Of a stretch of DNA of 64,000 nt, positions 1 through 9,199 are shown piece by piece. Origin of the DNA: Bacteroidota bacterium (GTDB lineage: Bacteria > Bacteroidota > Bacteroidia > AKYH767-A > OLB10); contig JADJOH010000008.1 of the NCBI GenBank assembly GCA_016713925.1, positions 1,054,001-1,118,000 on the forward strand. Reading direction: 5' to 3'. The notes beneath the pieces are model-generated. The model was not told where the DNA came from, did not search any database, and saw only the letters and a list, made by a program, of their open reading frames with translations. The stretch's first letter is position 1, and every line of letters starts with the position of its first letter. The position numbers were made by a program, and so were the translations under genes.

Positions 1-377
1 AGTGTAGCAATCTCTGCTCCGCCTTCACGCAATAAGCCCGAAACAAGATCAATTTGTCCGGGGTGTATGAAGGGCTCGTCTCCCTGAATATTGATGACGG
101 CATCAAATTTTTCTCCGCAAGCCAGCAATGTTTCTGCACAACGATCCGTTCCGGAAGGATGTCCGGCATCGGTCATTACCACTTCTCCGCCAAAGGAGAT
201 AACGGCATCGTATATCCGCTTATCGTCAGTAGCAACGATAACTTTTGTCAATGACCCCGCCAGTTTCGCCTGATCGTATACCCGATGGATCATGCTTTTT
301 CCCGCAATCAAGGCGAGTGGTTTTCCCGGGTAACGGGTGGAGGCATAGCGTGCCGGAATTACACCAAGTACTTTCAT
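1..377 (-). CDS. kdsB: 3-deoxy-manno-octulosonate cytidylyltransferase (KdsB), C-terminus cut by window edge
   Basis: KdsB makes CMP-Kdo for lipopolysaccharide inner-core synthesis in the cytoplasm. The first 125 or so residues are visible: the N-terminal nucleotide-binding stretch MKVLGVIPARYASTRYPGKP, then VATDDKRIYDA and GHPSGTDRC, and NIQGDEPF with the conserved acidic residue of the catalytic loop. All are typical of the family, whose members are about 245-260 aa, so roughly half of the gene lies outside the window. The start codon follows the stop codon of the upstream secreted-protein gene by one base, so the two are probably cotranscribed. The sequence supports the name strongly. Confidence 0.95.
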   Translation of the reverse strand, partial: MKVLGVIPARYASTRYPGKPLALIAGKSMIHRVYDQAKLAGSLTKVIVATDDKRIYDAVISFGGEVVMTDAGHPSGTDRCAETLLACGEKFDAVINIQGDEPFIHPGQIDLVSGLLREGGAEIAT

Positions 378-378
378 C

Positions 379-2997
379 CTATTTGCTGACAGGTCCCCGG
401 GTAAGATGAATGATGCCTTTCAAAACACGTTGTTCCACTGCTCCCGACAATCGAATTTCATTGACTTTACATACGTAGAAATAAACGCCGTCGGGGGATT
501 CTTCGCCGTCATTGTTGCGCTTGCCGTTCCAGTTGATATCCGGATCTGTCGTTTCGAAAATCTTGTCCCCCCAGCGATTAAATATGGTCATTTCAACATC
601 TTTCACATCACGATAGGGAAGGATAGGATGGTAGATGTCATTGATGAAATTGCCGTCGGGAGTGAAAATGTTGGGCAGCACATAATCCGGACAACTTTCG
701 GTGCAAACTATATTGCTCGAATCACTTTCATTGCCGGTGGAGTCAGTGGCGGTGATATAATAACATCCTGCTATACTTCCATCTCCGCTATAAATGTAGC
801 TGAAAGTGCCGGCAGGAACTGATCCCACCTGAGAATAACTATTGCTTCCGGCGGGTGCATAATAAATCTGATAAGAGGCGATATCGTAGGCGCAACTGAT
901 GTCAATTTGCCAGCTGATGGTGTCTTTGAGTTGGGGACAATTAGGTCCGTTGGCAATCAGTGGAGGACAAGGCGGTTCATTGTCAACAGGGGTACTGCAG
1001 AAAATTTGCGATTTGTTGATGATAGGATCCACAAGTCCGGTGTCCTGATAAGCACCCACGCTTTTTACATAATAGCAATAGTTTTGTCCGTTGTTGAGCG
1101 AGTCATCTACATACTGCACATCTGAAGTAAAGCCGATGGAATCAAATACGCCGGGAGCATTTTCTCGGTAGATCACGTATTGCGTGTTGGTCCAGGGGAC
1201 ATTTACATTCCAGCCTAGATTATTCTTCTCATCTCCGGGAGCGATGGAGAGATAGACGCTGTAGGCTATTTGCGAAAATCCGGCGGAGAATACATTCCCG
1301 GGAGTGTCGTTCCAGAATTGAACCCTATAACGGTATTGAACAGCCGTAGTATTGAGTCCGTTGTCGTTAAAGGTGGTATCGTTAAGGTCAGTGAAGGTGG
1401 CAATGGTTACAAAATTTCCGGATGCATCTGCCCGCTGCAATTCATAGCGGTAGGGTCCGGGCATCTGAGTAGGATCAATATCGACCGGCTTGCCCCAGGC
1501 CACATACACCTGACCGGTAGCAGCATCCGTACTGTTCACGTCAACATTCGTAATCACCGGTAAGTCGCGGTTGAGGCGGTTGCAAAATTCTACGGAAGCA
1601 TAGCTCTCCGCGCCGTCGGGATAAAATGCAGTGACCATGTAGCAGTACTGCACCGCAATAGCCAGACCGGCACCATTGTTATTATCTGTAAAAGTTGTTG
1701 TTCCCAATCCGTTCACGGAGCCAATTCTGACATATCCGGTATATGCAGGAACGCCGGTTTCACAGTACGAAGGAATGAAACCATAGGAGCCGATACGACG
1801 GTAGATATGATAACCTACTGCTTCTGTACAGGCACTCTGATCCCAGTTCAGGATGAGACTGCTTCCCAAAGGTGCGGATGTCGGATTTTTTGGAGAAGGT
1901 CCTACCACCGTGATAAACATTGATTCCAGATCCGCTAACTGTATCTGCGCGTTGTTATCTTCGGCTTTGAATACAACAGTATAAGGCGCTTTTCGTACAT
2001 GCGCACAGTTAGTGTTCCAGGTAAAGTCGCCGGTAGTACTTCCTGTATTGGGTGTCGAGGTAAAATTCGCGGGACTCACGGTTACTTCAAAAGGTCCGCC
2101 TTTGGCAGTTAAGGTTATCGTTTCGGTGGAAGTGATGTCGGTGGCAGAAACGGTAAAGGCGAGCACATTCCCCGCTTCTACGCAGGTATCAATGATCGTG
2201 GAGAAAACAGGAGGATCATTGATAGGAGGGTAAATGGTGATCTGCATATCGCGGGTCACATAGCCGATGTTTAACAAACCTATACCCGGAATATTCCTCC
2301 ATTCTCTGATGATCATCGCCACGTTGAATTCTCCCTGTTGCATCGGACTATCCCATATCAGATCTCCCGTTATTGCATCTAACGTAAAAGAAGTGCTGGC
2401 AGGAGGATAAAAGAAAGTAGGTATTGGTGAACCACCAAAACCTTTGCATGGAACCAGCTCATAGGAAAGGCTATCCCCATCCGGATCATATGCATTCGGA
2501 TTATGTATGAACAAGCGGTTGACGGCACCATCATCAATGGGTGGCTGCAGCAGTTGTGGAGAGGAATTGGTGAGAAAAGCAGGTGAAATAATTAACTGTG
2601 TCTGCACATAAAAAGGAATATTAACAGATCCCGGAATGTTGATCACATTCGCATTTCTGTTCTCATCTAAAAAATACATGATATAACTTCCTGTTCCGGG
2701 GTACACATGCGTTCTGACATAAATGTTTCTTTGAATATCGGGACCCACGTTGAAATCAATACTAAGCCTTGGAATAGTATCCCGTGAACCATCTCCCCAC
2801 CAGAATTCAAGCTCCGGTCGATCTGCAGGACTGGAAGTCTTTGTATAGGTAACAATTTTTACACTGTAAGTATACGTGCTCAGTTTTACATAGGTAATTT
2901 CACCGGCACGATTATGCGTCGCAGTGGCGTTTTCACTATAAAGCAGTAACGCCGCAAGTAAAAACAGGAGAAATCCCTTTAATTTAACAATAATCAT
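379..2997 (-). CDS. Secreted multidomain protein with gliding-motility-associated C-terminal (T9SS type B) domain
   Basis: An 872-aa secreted protein. It starts with a hydrophobic signal peptide (residues 1-26, ending in ATA), continues through Ig/fibronectin-III-like segments (for example around residues 390-480, 500-590 and 600-690), and ends with a domain of about 85 residues. That domain opens with LPNIFTPDGNFINDIYHP, continues with FNRWGDKIF and closes with KGIIHLTR. This is the pattern of the gliding-motility-associated CTD (CHU_C class) that directs T9SS export and is usually found on adhesins and other surface proteins. The ligand is unknown. The gene ends one base before kdsB. The start is chosen because the signal peptide begins there. 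Confidence 0.85.
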   Translation of the reverse strand: MIIVKLKGFLLFLLAALLLYSENATATHNRAGEITYVKLSTYTYSVKIVTYTKTSSPADRPELEFWWGDGSRDTIPRLSIDFNVGPDIQRNIYVRTHVYPGTGSYIMYFLDENRNANVINIPGSVNIPFYVQTQLIISPAFLTNSSPQLLQPPIDDGAVNRLFIHNPNAYDPDGDSLSYELVPCKGFGGSPIPTFFYPPASTSFTLDAITGDLIWDSPMQQGEFNVAMIIREWRNIPGIGLLNIGYVTRDMQITIYPPINDPPVFSTIIDTCVEAGNVLAFTVSATDITSTETITLTAKGGPFEVTVSPANFTSTPNTGSTTGDFTWNTNCAHVRKAPYTVVFKAEDNNAQIQLADLESMFITVVGPSPKNPTSAPLGSSLILNWDQSACTEAVGYHIYRRIGSYGFIPSYCETGVPAYTGYVRIGSVNGLGTTTFTDNNNGAGLAIAVQYCYMVTAFYPDGAESYASVEFCNRLNRDLPVITNVDVNSTDAATGQVYVAWGKPVDIDPTQMPGPYRYELQRADASGNFVTIATFTDLNDTTFNDNGLNTTAVQYRYRVQFWNDTPGNVFSAGFSQIAYSVYLSIAPGDEKNNLGWNVNVPWTNTQYVIYRENAPGVFDSIGFTSDVQYVDDSLNNGQNYCYYVKSVGAYQDTGLVDPIINKSQIFCSTPVDNEPPCPPLIANGPNCPQLKDTISWQIDISCAYDIASYQIYYAPAGSNSYSQVGSVPAGTFSYIYSGDGSIAGCYYITATDSTGNESDSSNIVCTESCPDYVLPNIFTPDGNFINDIYHPILPYRDVKDVEMTIFNRWGDKIFETTDPDINWNGKRNNDGEESPDGVYFYVCKVNEIRLSGAVEQRVLKGIIHLTRGPVSK

Positions 2998-3033
2998 ATT
3001 TTAATTTTAACGGAGATCAGGGGTGGATGTTGC

Positions 3034-4158
3034 TTAATAGGTAATCACTTGTTGTTCGATCATTTCAGGGACATCCCTGTATTCATATTGTTGATTGCGC
3101 AGGGCGGGTTCAAATCCTGCTTCTCTGATAGCCTCTTGAATGCCGTTGCTGGTAAAGCGGTGAGGAGCACCGGCAGCGGAAACCACATTTTCTTCAATCA
3201 TAATCGACCCAAAATCATTGGCACCGGCATGCAAACATACTTGTGCAATCTCTTTTCCAACCGTTAGCCAGGAAGCCTGAATATTGGTGATATTGGGCAG
3301 CATGATACGGCTGATGGCGATCATACGAATATACTCATCTCCACTCACCGAATTACGGATTCCTTTTACTCTTCTCAACATTGTGCCTTCATCCTGAAAG
3401 GGCCAGGGTATAAAGGCGATAAATCCTTTCGAGTTTTTCGGTTTCTCTGCCTGCACTTCCCGTAACCAGACGAGATGTTCAAAGCGCTCCTCCAATGTTT
3501 CAATATGTCCGAACATCATGGTCGCTGAGGTAGTGATGTCCAGTTGGTGTGCCGCTCTCATTACATCCAGCCATTCTCTGCCGGAGCATTTTCCCTTCGA
3601 GATCATGCGTCGTACCCGGTCATTCAGAATTTCAGCTCCTGCACCGGGCAAGGAATCCAATCCCGACTCTTTCAACGCAGTCAATACTTCGGTATGTGTT
3701 TTTCCTTCCAGCTTGGCAATATGTGCAACTTCCGGTGGACCCAATGAATGTAATTTGAGCGCAGGATATAATTTCTTTAGCTGACGGAAGAGGTCGGTGT
3801 AAAATTTTAATCCTAAATCAGGATGATGACCACCTTGCAGGAGTAATTGCTCACCTCCCAGACGAAAAGTCTCTTCAATTTTAGTTTTGTATTGCTCAAT
3901 ATCGGTGATGTACGACTCGGCATGCCCGGGTATACGATAGAAGTTGCAGAACTTGCAATTCGCAATGCAGACATTCGTCGTGTTCACATTTCTGTCAATG
4001 ATCCATGTTACTTTGTTTTCAGGTTTGTGAATCTTACGCAATTCATTTCCTACATACATCAACTCGGAAGTAGGTACATGTTCAAAGAGATATTTCCCCT
4101 CATTTGCTGTGAGGAAATCCATGCGTAATGCTTTTTGCAATAGAAGTTCGCTGTTCAT
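3034..4158 (-). CDS. mqnC: Cyclic dehypoxanthinyl futalosine synthase (radical SAM), menaquinone futalosine pathway
   Basis: A 374-aa radical SAM enzyme. The cluster-binding motif CX3CX2C is Cys64, Cys68 and Cys71, directly after NVNTTNVC. The stretch DSLPGAGAEIL and the phrase WTIDRNVN-like context (here WIIDRNVN) separate MqnC from its relative MqnE. The family cyclises dehypoxanthinyl futalosine to the cyclic form in the alternative (futalosine) route to menaquinone. No other mqn gene is visible here, so the pathway assignment rests on this gene alone. It is divergent from the aminopeptidase gene, with a short shared upstream region. Confidence 0.88.
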   Translation of the reverse strand: MNSELLLQKALRMDFLTANEGKYLFEHVPTSELMYVGNELRKIHKPENKVTWIIDRNVNTTNVCIANCKFCNFYRIPGHAESYITDIEQYKTKIEETFRLGGEQLLLQGGHHPDLGLKFYTDLFRQLKKLYPALKLHSLGPPEVAHIAKLEGKTHTEVLTALKESGLDSLPGAGAEILNDRVRRMISKGKCSGREWLDVMRAAHQLDITTSATMMFGHIETLEERFEHLVWLREVQAEKPKNSKGFIAFIPWPFQDEGTMLRRVKGIRNSVSGDEYIRMIAISRIMLPNITNIQASWLTVGKEIAQVCLHAGANDFGSIMIEENVVSAAGAPHRFTSNGIQEAIREAGFEPALRNQQYEYRDVPEMIEQQVITY

Positions 4159-4280
4159 TTTATTCGTTCTCCGGCCTTTAATAACCTTTTATCCTGCGAA
4201 AAGTTATGAGCAATCCGCTGAATGGTTTGATGAAGATAAAGGCTTTCATTAATTTCATCCGCTCAAATTTACGCAACTCT

Positions 4281-5720
4281 ATGCAGATCACACTTAAGCG
4301 CTTGTCAGCCTCTCGTAAAGATGGGCATCTCCTTGTTCTCTTCAACGGAAATGGTGATTTCTCTGAAAAATTGTTTTCAAAGCCGGAATTAGCCTTTGTG
4401 AAGGAAGAACTAAAGGCTGAAAAGAAATTTATTGCTGTAAATAAATATAGCAGAATGATTTACCTCCAAAAGCTGGAGGGGGAGGATAAGCCACTTCCTA
4501 CCCGTTTGGAGAACGCCCGGAAGGCCGGGGCTGCCTTTTTTCAGAGATGCCAAGCTGCTAAACATGAGGTGGTTACAGTAAGTAGCACGATGGATGCTGC
4601 CATTGCGTTGGCTTTCGGTGAAGGCTTCGTATTGGGAGGCTATCAGTTTCTGAAATACCGGACAGCAAAAAAGAAGGAAGAACATGTGGTAAAATCCTTG
4701 CTTTTTGATGTTAAAGGTTTGACAGACAAAGATGTGCAGCGTCAGAATATTCTGAATGAAGCGGTGTTTAGAGCGAGAGATCTGGTGAATGAACCTCAAT
4801 CGTTCTTAAATGCCACAGAATTCGGTCGTCAGTTCTATCATATGGGCAAGGAAGCCGGATTTCGGGTGCAGGTGTTGAATAAATCCAAAATTCGTCAATT
4901 GAAGATGGGTGGATTACTCGCCGTAAATCTGGGTAGTCCACAACCTCCCACCTTTACTATCATGGAATGGAAGCCAAAAAATGCGGTGAATAAAAAACCG
5001 TATGTGCTGGTTGGAAAGGGCGTCGTGTACGATACCGGAGGAATGAGTCTGAAGCCTACACCCAATTCCATGGACTATATGAAATGCGATATGGGCGGAG
5101 GTGCAGCAGTTGGCGGTGCGATGTACGCGATTGCAAAAGCGAAGCTGCCTCTCTACGTCATTGGTCTCGTTCCTGCAACGGATAATCGTCCTGACGGCGA
5201 CGCCTATGTGCCGGGAGATGTGATTACCATGATGAGCGGAAAGACAGTAGAAGTGCTCAATACCGATGCAGAAGGACGACTCATTCTTGCCGATGCCCTG
5301 CATTATGCAAAACGATTCAAGCCCGAGCAAGTGTTGGAGTTTTCCACCTTAACCGGTGCCGCAGCAGCAGCTATAGGTCCGCAGGGAATTGTCTGTATGG
5401 GTGATGTAGATGAGAGTACCCGAAGAGCATTGCACGAAGCAGGAAATAATGTGTACGAACGTCTGGCTGAATTTCCATTCTGGGAAGAGTACGATGAAAT
5501 GATTAAATCAGATATTGCCGATATAAAAAATGTAGGCGGAGCCAGTGCCGGTGCGATTACTGCCGGCAGATTCCTCAAGCAGTTTGTGGATTATCCATAC
5601 ATGCACTTTGATATCGCCGCTCCGGCCTTCAGTAAATCAAATGACTCCTACAGAGGGAAAAATGGTACAGGTGTGGGTGTGCGGTTGTTGTTTGAGTACT
5701 TCCGGAAAATTGTAGAGTGA
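4281..5720 (+). CDS. Leucyl aminopeptidase family (M17) protein
   Basis: A cytosolic di-zinc/manganese aminopeptidase that removes N-terminal residues from peptides. The M17 signature NTDAEGRL is present, as are the metal and active-site region VGKGVVYDTGGMSLKP, DMGGGAAV and TLTGAA. The open frame extends upstream to an ATG at 4206. I prefer the ATG at 4281 (MQITLKRLSASRKDGHL) because family members usually begin with such a strand, and because a promoter-like TTTG-N20-TAATTTCA lies inside the extra 25 codons (near 4227-4258). Length from 4281 is 479 aa, normal for the catalytic family. It is followed by the phased repeat tract. Confidence 0.88.
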   Translation: MQITLKRLSASRKDGHLLVLFNGNGDFSEKLFSKPELAFVKEELKAEKKFIAVNKYSRMIYLQKLEGEDKPLPTRLENARKAGAAFFQRCQAAKHEVVTVSSTMDAAIALAFGEGFVLGGYQFLKYRTAKKKEEHVVKSLLFDVKGLTDKDVQRQNILNEAVFRARDLVNEPQSFLNATEFGRQFYHMGKEAGFRVQVLNKSKIRQLKMGGLLAVNLGSPQPPTFTIMEWKPKNAVNKKPYVLVGKGVVYDTGGMSLKPTPNSMDYMKCDMGGGAAVGGAMYAIAKAKLPLYVIGLVPATDNRPDGDAYVPGDVITMMSGKTVEVLNTDAEGRLILADALHYAKRFKPEQVLEFSTLTGAAAAAIGPQGIVCMGDVDESTRRALHEAGNNVYERLAEFPFWEEYDEMIKSDIADIKNVGGASAGAITAGRFLKQFVDYPYMHFDIAAPAFSKSNDSYRGKNGTGVGVRLLFEYFRKIVE

Positions 5721-5727
5721 AGAAGGG

Positions 5728-6058
5728 ATATACGTTGATATACTTAGATATACTTAGATATACGTTTATGTGAGTAGATGTTGTTTGAGGCAGGTTGAGG
5801 TACGGTTGAGGTACGGTTGAGATACAGTTGAGATAGAGTTGAGATACGATTGAGATACGGTTGAGATACGGTTGAGATACGGTTGAGATACGGTTGAGAT
5901 AGGTTGAGATAGAGTTGAGATACAGTTGAGATAGAGTTGAGATAGAGTTGAGATACGGTTGAGATACGGTTGAGATTCGGTTGAGATAGGTTGAGATAGA
6001 GTTGAGATACAGTTGAGATAGAGTTGAGATACGGTTGAGATACGGTTGAGATACAGTG
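5728..6058. repeat. Tandem repeat tract, 10-11 bp unit (GGTTGAGATAC)
   Basis: About thirty near-identical units of GGTTGAGATAC, with variants AGTTGAGATAG and GGTTGAGGTAC, in one orientation; they are preceded by a few 10-11 bp TTGATATAC/TTAGATATAC units. The unit length is close to one DNA helical turn, so the repeated T/A steps are roughly in phase. Open frames through it only translate the repeat (YLNRISTVSQ type) and are not considered genes. A related tract occurs at 63451-63724. Confidence 0.9.
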
Positions 6059-6229
6059 AGCAAATACTAAACTTTAGTCTGCCTGATAATTTTGAATTAG
6101 AAACTCTGTGTCTCTGCTCCCGATAATTATCGGGATCCGCGTGAAACTCAGAAATTTCATTGAAGAAGTATTTGTATCATATAATTAAAGTTTTTATTTG
6201 TGGATTACCCTAATTAATTGAAGTAAAAT

Positions 6230-7291
6230 ATGAGCATAGAACAGGAAGGAAGAGTTAAAATAGGCATCAGCATTGGTGATGTAAATGGCATTGCGCCGGA
6301 AGTTATAATCAAAGCGCTATCGGATACCCGCATGACACAGGTCTGTACTCCTGTCATCTATGGCAGCAGTAAAGTGATTTCCTTACACCGCAAGACATTA
6401 AACCTTCAGGAGTTTAACTACAATACCATACGCAGCATTCAGGAAATAATTCCCAGGAAAGTGAATCTCATTAATTGCTGGGAAGAAGAACTGAAGCTGG
6501 AGATCGGTAAGGCGTCGACGTTAACCGGTCCTTATGCCCTGAAAGCTTTACAGGCTGCTACCAGTGATCTCGCCAGCGGATTTATTGACGCCCTGGTGAC
6601 AGCGCCTATCGACAAACATACCATCGCTCCCGAAGGAGGATTTACCGGACATACAGAATTTCTGGCGAAAGCCTTCAACACGAATGATTACCTGATGTTT
6701 TTGGTTTCCGGATCCCTGCGTGTTGCACTGGTGACCGGGCATATTCCGGTTTCAAAAATTTCATCCATGATCACGAAGGAGCGCATCCTGCATAAACTGA
6801 ATATCATGGTGAAATCATTGAAACGCGATTTTGGTATCAGAAAGCCAAGGATCGCATTGCTGGCCTTAAATCCTCATGCCGGTGATCAGGGTGTGATTGG
6901 AAATGAAGATCAGGAAATTGTAGGTGCAGCGGTGAAAGAAGCTTATCAGAATGGTATTCTTGCCTTTGGGCCTTATCCGAGCGATGGCTTTTTTGGTTCC
7001 GGGCAACATACACAGTTTGATGCTGTGCTGGCCATGTATCATGATCAGGGTTTGATCCCGTTTAAAACACTGGCATTCGAGAGCGGGGTGAATTTTACCG
7101 CCGGACTTCCTATCGTCCGAACTTCTCCTGACCATGGAACAGCCTATGATATCGCCGGTAAAGGCATCGCCAGTGAAGCTTCTCTTCGGGAAGCCATTTA
7201 TCTGGCCGTGGATATTTTCAACCGTCGAGCCGATTACGATGCTGCGAATGCCAAACCGCTGGCCTTCTCGAAATTGACCGGGGAAAGGTAG
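6230..7291 (+). CDS. pdxA: 4-hydroxythreonine-4-phosphate dehydrogenase
   Basis: A 353-aa enzyme of DXP-dependent pyridoxal-5'-phosphate synthesis; it oxidises 4-phosphohydroxy-L-threonine with NAD(P). Family motifs are clear: GISIGDVNGIAPEVIIKAL near the N-terminus, LVTAPIDKH, GHTEFLA with a metal-binding His, NPHAGDQG, MYHDQGLIPFK with another metal-binding His, and VRTSPDHGTAYDIAG near the C-terminus. Length is normal. It is followed closely by pgk, which has its own promoter-like element between them. Confidence 0.94.
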   Translation: MSIEQEGRVKIGISIGDVNGIAPEVIIKALSDTRMTQVCTPVIYGSSKVISLHRKTLNLQEFNYNTIRSIQEIIPRKVNLINCWEEELKLEIGKASTLTGPYALKALQAATSDLASGFIDALVTAPIDKHTIAPEGGFTGHTEFLAKAFNTNDYLMFLVSGSLRVALVTGHIPVSKISSMITKERILHKLNIMVKSLKRDFGIRKPRIALLALNPHAGDQGVIGNEDQEIVGAAVKEAYQNGILAFGPYPSDGFFGSGQHTQFDAVLAMYHDQGLIPFKTLAFESGVNFTAGLPIVRTSPDHGTAYDIAGKGIASEASLREAIYLAVDIFNRRADYDAANAKPLAFSKLTGER

Positions 7292-7344
7292 AATTCCATC
7301 CATAGAATATTTGGATGAGCAGTTACTACAACCGTATGAATTAA

Positions 7345-7352
7345 TATTTTTG
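7345..7352 (+). promoter_or_regulatory. Possible Bacteroidota -7 box for pgk
   Basis: TATTTTTG matches the TAnnTTTG consensus of the Bacteroidota primary sigma factor, 16 bases before the pgk ATG at 7368. No convincing TTTG is found 19-21 bases further upstream, so this is only a moderate candidate. Confidence 0.35.
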
Positions 7353-7367
7353 CAAAAAATTAAAACT

Positions 7368-8573
7368 ATGTCCTTCAAGACAATTGATGATTATAATTTC
7401 TCCGGTAAACGGGCGCTGATTCGTGTAGATTTTAATGTTCCGCTCAACAGTGCATTTGAGGTAACGGATGCCTCCCGCATCAAAGCGGCTATTCCAACTA
7501 TTCAGAAAATTCTGAAAGATGGTGGCAGCGTCATTTTAATGTCTCATCTCGGTCGGCCTAAGGAAGGTCCGGCGGAGAAATACTCCTTGAAGCATACCAT
7601 CAACACGCTCGAAAAATTGCTCGACCGCAAAGTGAAATTCGCTGACGATTGTATGGGTGCATCAGCAACCGATCTTTCCAAAGACCTGCAGCCGGGTGAA
7701 GTACTACTGCTGGAGAATCTTCGTTTTTATAAACAGGAAGAAAAGGGCGATATGGAGTTTGCAAAGAAATTAGCTACTTACGGTGATGTCTATGTGAACG
7801 ATGCCTTCGGAACAGCTCATCGGGCACATGCCAGTACTGCCGTCATCGCTCAGTTCTTTAAGCATAACAGCCTCTTTGGATATGTGATGGCCGGAGAATT
7901 AAAGAACGCGGAAAAGGTGCTCAGCCATGCCGAAAAACCTTTTACCGCCATCATGGGTGGTGCGAAAGTGAGTGATAAAATTCTGATCATCGAACAACTC
8001 ATGAACAAGGTGGATCATCTCATCATTGGTGGTGGAATGGCTTATACTTTTATTAAAGCACAGGGTGGTGAGATTGGCAATTCACTTTGTGAAAGCGATA
8101 AACTGGATCTGGCACTGGATATTCTGCAAAAGGCAACTGCCAAAGGCGTAAAGATTCACTTACCGGTGGATTCCGTCAATGGCGATAAGTTCGATAAGGA
8201 TGCAAAGACTAACGTTACGGATATACGAAAAATTGAAGCCGGATGGTTGGGATTAGATATTGGTCCGGTATCGGCTGCAGCTTTCGCGGAAGTAATTAAA
8301 GGCAGTAAAACGATTTTGTGGAACGGTCCGATGGGCGTGTTTGAGATGCCGGCCTTTGAAAGCGGAACAAAAACGGTAGCCGAAGCGATTGTAGCCGCTA
8401 CGGCGAATGGAGCCTTCTCGCTCATAGGCGGGGGAGATTCAGCAGCGGCGATAAACCAGTTCAAAATGGCAGATAAGGTATCCTATGTGTCCACGGGTGG
8501 AGGAGCGCTGTTGGAGTATATTGAAGGTAAAGAACTGCCGGGAGTGAAAATGGTGAATGAAGCAAACTCGTAA
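7368..8573 (+). CDS. pgk: Phosphoglycerate kinase
   Basis: A glycolytic enzyme that transfers phosphate from 1,3-bisphosphoglycerate to ADP. At 401 aa it has the normal length. The N-terminal substrate motif RALIRVDFNVPLN, SHLGRPK, LLENLRFYKQEEKG, the hinge FTAIMGGAKVSDKI and the C-terminal GGGDSAAAI ATP-site motif are all present. The open frame continues upstream to 7311, but the ATG at 7368 starts the conserved sequence MSFKTIDDYNFSGKRALI and sits just after a TAnnTTTG box. Confidence 0.96.
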   Translation: MSFKTIDDYNFSGKRALIRVDFNVPLNSAFEVTDASRIKAAIPTIQKILKDGGSVILMSHLGRPKEGPAEKYSLKHTINTLEKLLDRKVKFADDCMGASATDLSKDLQPGEVLLLENLRFYKQEEKGDMEFAKKLATYGDVYVNDAFGTAHRAHASTAVIAQFFKHNSLFGYVMAGELKNAEKVLSHAEKPFTAIMGGAKVSDKILIIEQLMNKVDHLIIGGGMAYTFIKAQGGEIGNSLCESDKLDLALDILQKATAKGVKIHLPVDSVNGDKFDKDAKTNVTDIRKIEAGWLGLDIGPVSAAAFAEVIKGSKTILWNGPMGVFEMPAFESGTKTVAEAIVAATANGAFSLIGGGDSAAAINQFKMADKVSYVSTGGGALLEYIEGKELPGVKMVNEANS

Positions 8574-8593
8574 TCGTTCAAACCTAACAATAA

Positions 8594-8638
8594 TGGAACG
8601 CGGATTTAGCGGATTTCGCTGATTTTCGCCGATTAAAT
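8594..8638 (+). repeat. Dispersed intergenic repeat, GGAACGCGGATTTAGCGGAT type
   Basis: A/T-G alternating sequence of the CGGATTTAGCGGATTTCGCTGATTTTCGCCGATT kind (shown in pieces: CGGATTTAGCGG, CGCTGATTTTCGCC). Its inverted relative lies just after the next gene at 9151-9192, so the cvpA-like gene is bracketed by the two. It contains no gene. Confidence 0.55.
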
Positions 8639-8640
8639 TT

Positions 8641-9150
8641 ATGAACTACTTAGATTTCATTCTTGCCGTACCACTTGTTTGGGGAGCATACAAAGGTTAC
8701 CAGCGCGGAATCGTTTTCGAGATTGCGATGCTGATCGGCGTGGTGCTCGGACTTTATTTAGCATTTAAGGTCAGCAGTTTATTTGAAGGTGCTGTGAGTA
8801 AAATGCTCGATGCACAAGGAAGTACATTGCAATACCTCACCTTCTTCATTGTCTTCATCGCTGTGGTGCTCATCATGATCCTGCTCGCGAAATTCATGGA
8901 GGGAATTCTTAAAATCGGTAACCTGAATGTCTTTAATAAAATCGCCGGTGCCTTCTTCGGGATGCTGAAGTTCGCATTGGTTGTTAGTGTAGTCTTATCG
9001 GTATTCCGCCCCGTGGATGCGCAGTTGGGATTACTCTCTGCCAAAACGAAATCTGAATCGTATCTGTATCAACCGGTCATCTCCGTGTCGCAATATCTCT
9101 TCCCTGCATTGAAAGATGTACAGCAGGAGTTCTCGAAACATGTGAACTAA
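8641..9150 (+). CDS. CvpA family inner-membrane protein
   Basis: A 169-aa protein with four hydrophobic segments (about residues 1-15, 23-45, 60-85 and 100-122). The N-terminal MNYLDFILAVPLVWGAYKGYQRG is typical of CvpA (colicin V production) proteins, whose relatives in other bacteria are needed for envelope homeostasis. The exact function is unknown. It starts directly after a dispersed repeat, and its stop codon is followed immediately by the inverted form of that repeat. Confidence 0.8.
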   Translation: MNYLDFILAVPLVWGAYKGYQRGIVFEIAMLIGVVLGLYLAFKVSSLFEGAVSKMLDAQGSTLQYLTFFIVFIAVVLIMILLAKFMEGILKIGNLNVFNKIAGAFFGMLKFALVVSVVLSVFRPVDAQLGLLSAKTKSESYLYQPVISVSQYLFPALKDVQQEFSKHVN

Positions 9151-9192
9151 TTCATCTGCGAAAATCCGTTCTATCAGTGTAATCCGTGTTCC
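9151..9192 (-). repeat. Inverted partner of the repeat at 8594-8638
   Basis: Reads ATCTGCGAAAATCCGTTC then ATCAGTGTAATCCGTGTTCC on the plus strand; the reverse complement (GGAACACGGATTACACTGAT, then GAACGGATTTTCGCAGAT) resembles the copy at 8594-8638. Imperfect but clear. Confidence 0.5.
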
Positions 9193-9199
9193 CAATAGT

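Noticed and set aside
3106..3120. GGTTCAAATCC, a tRNA T-arm-like word
   Set aside because: It lies inside the conserved mqnC coding frame and no cloverleaf can be formed around it.
5728..6058. Possible CRISPR array
   Set aside because: Units are 10-11 bp with no spacers between them.
5629..6063. 144-aa open frame (YLNRISTVSQ repeats)
   Set aside because: It only translates the 11-bp repeat and overlaps the pepA end on the other strand.
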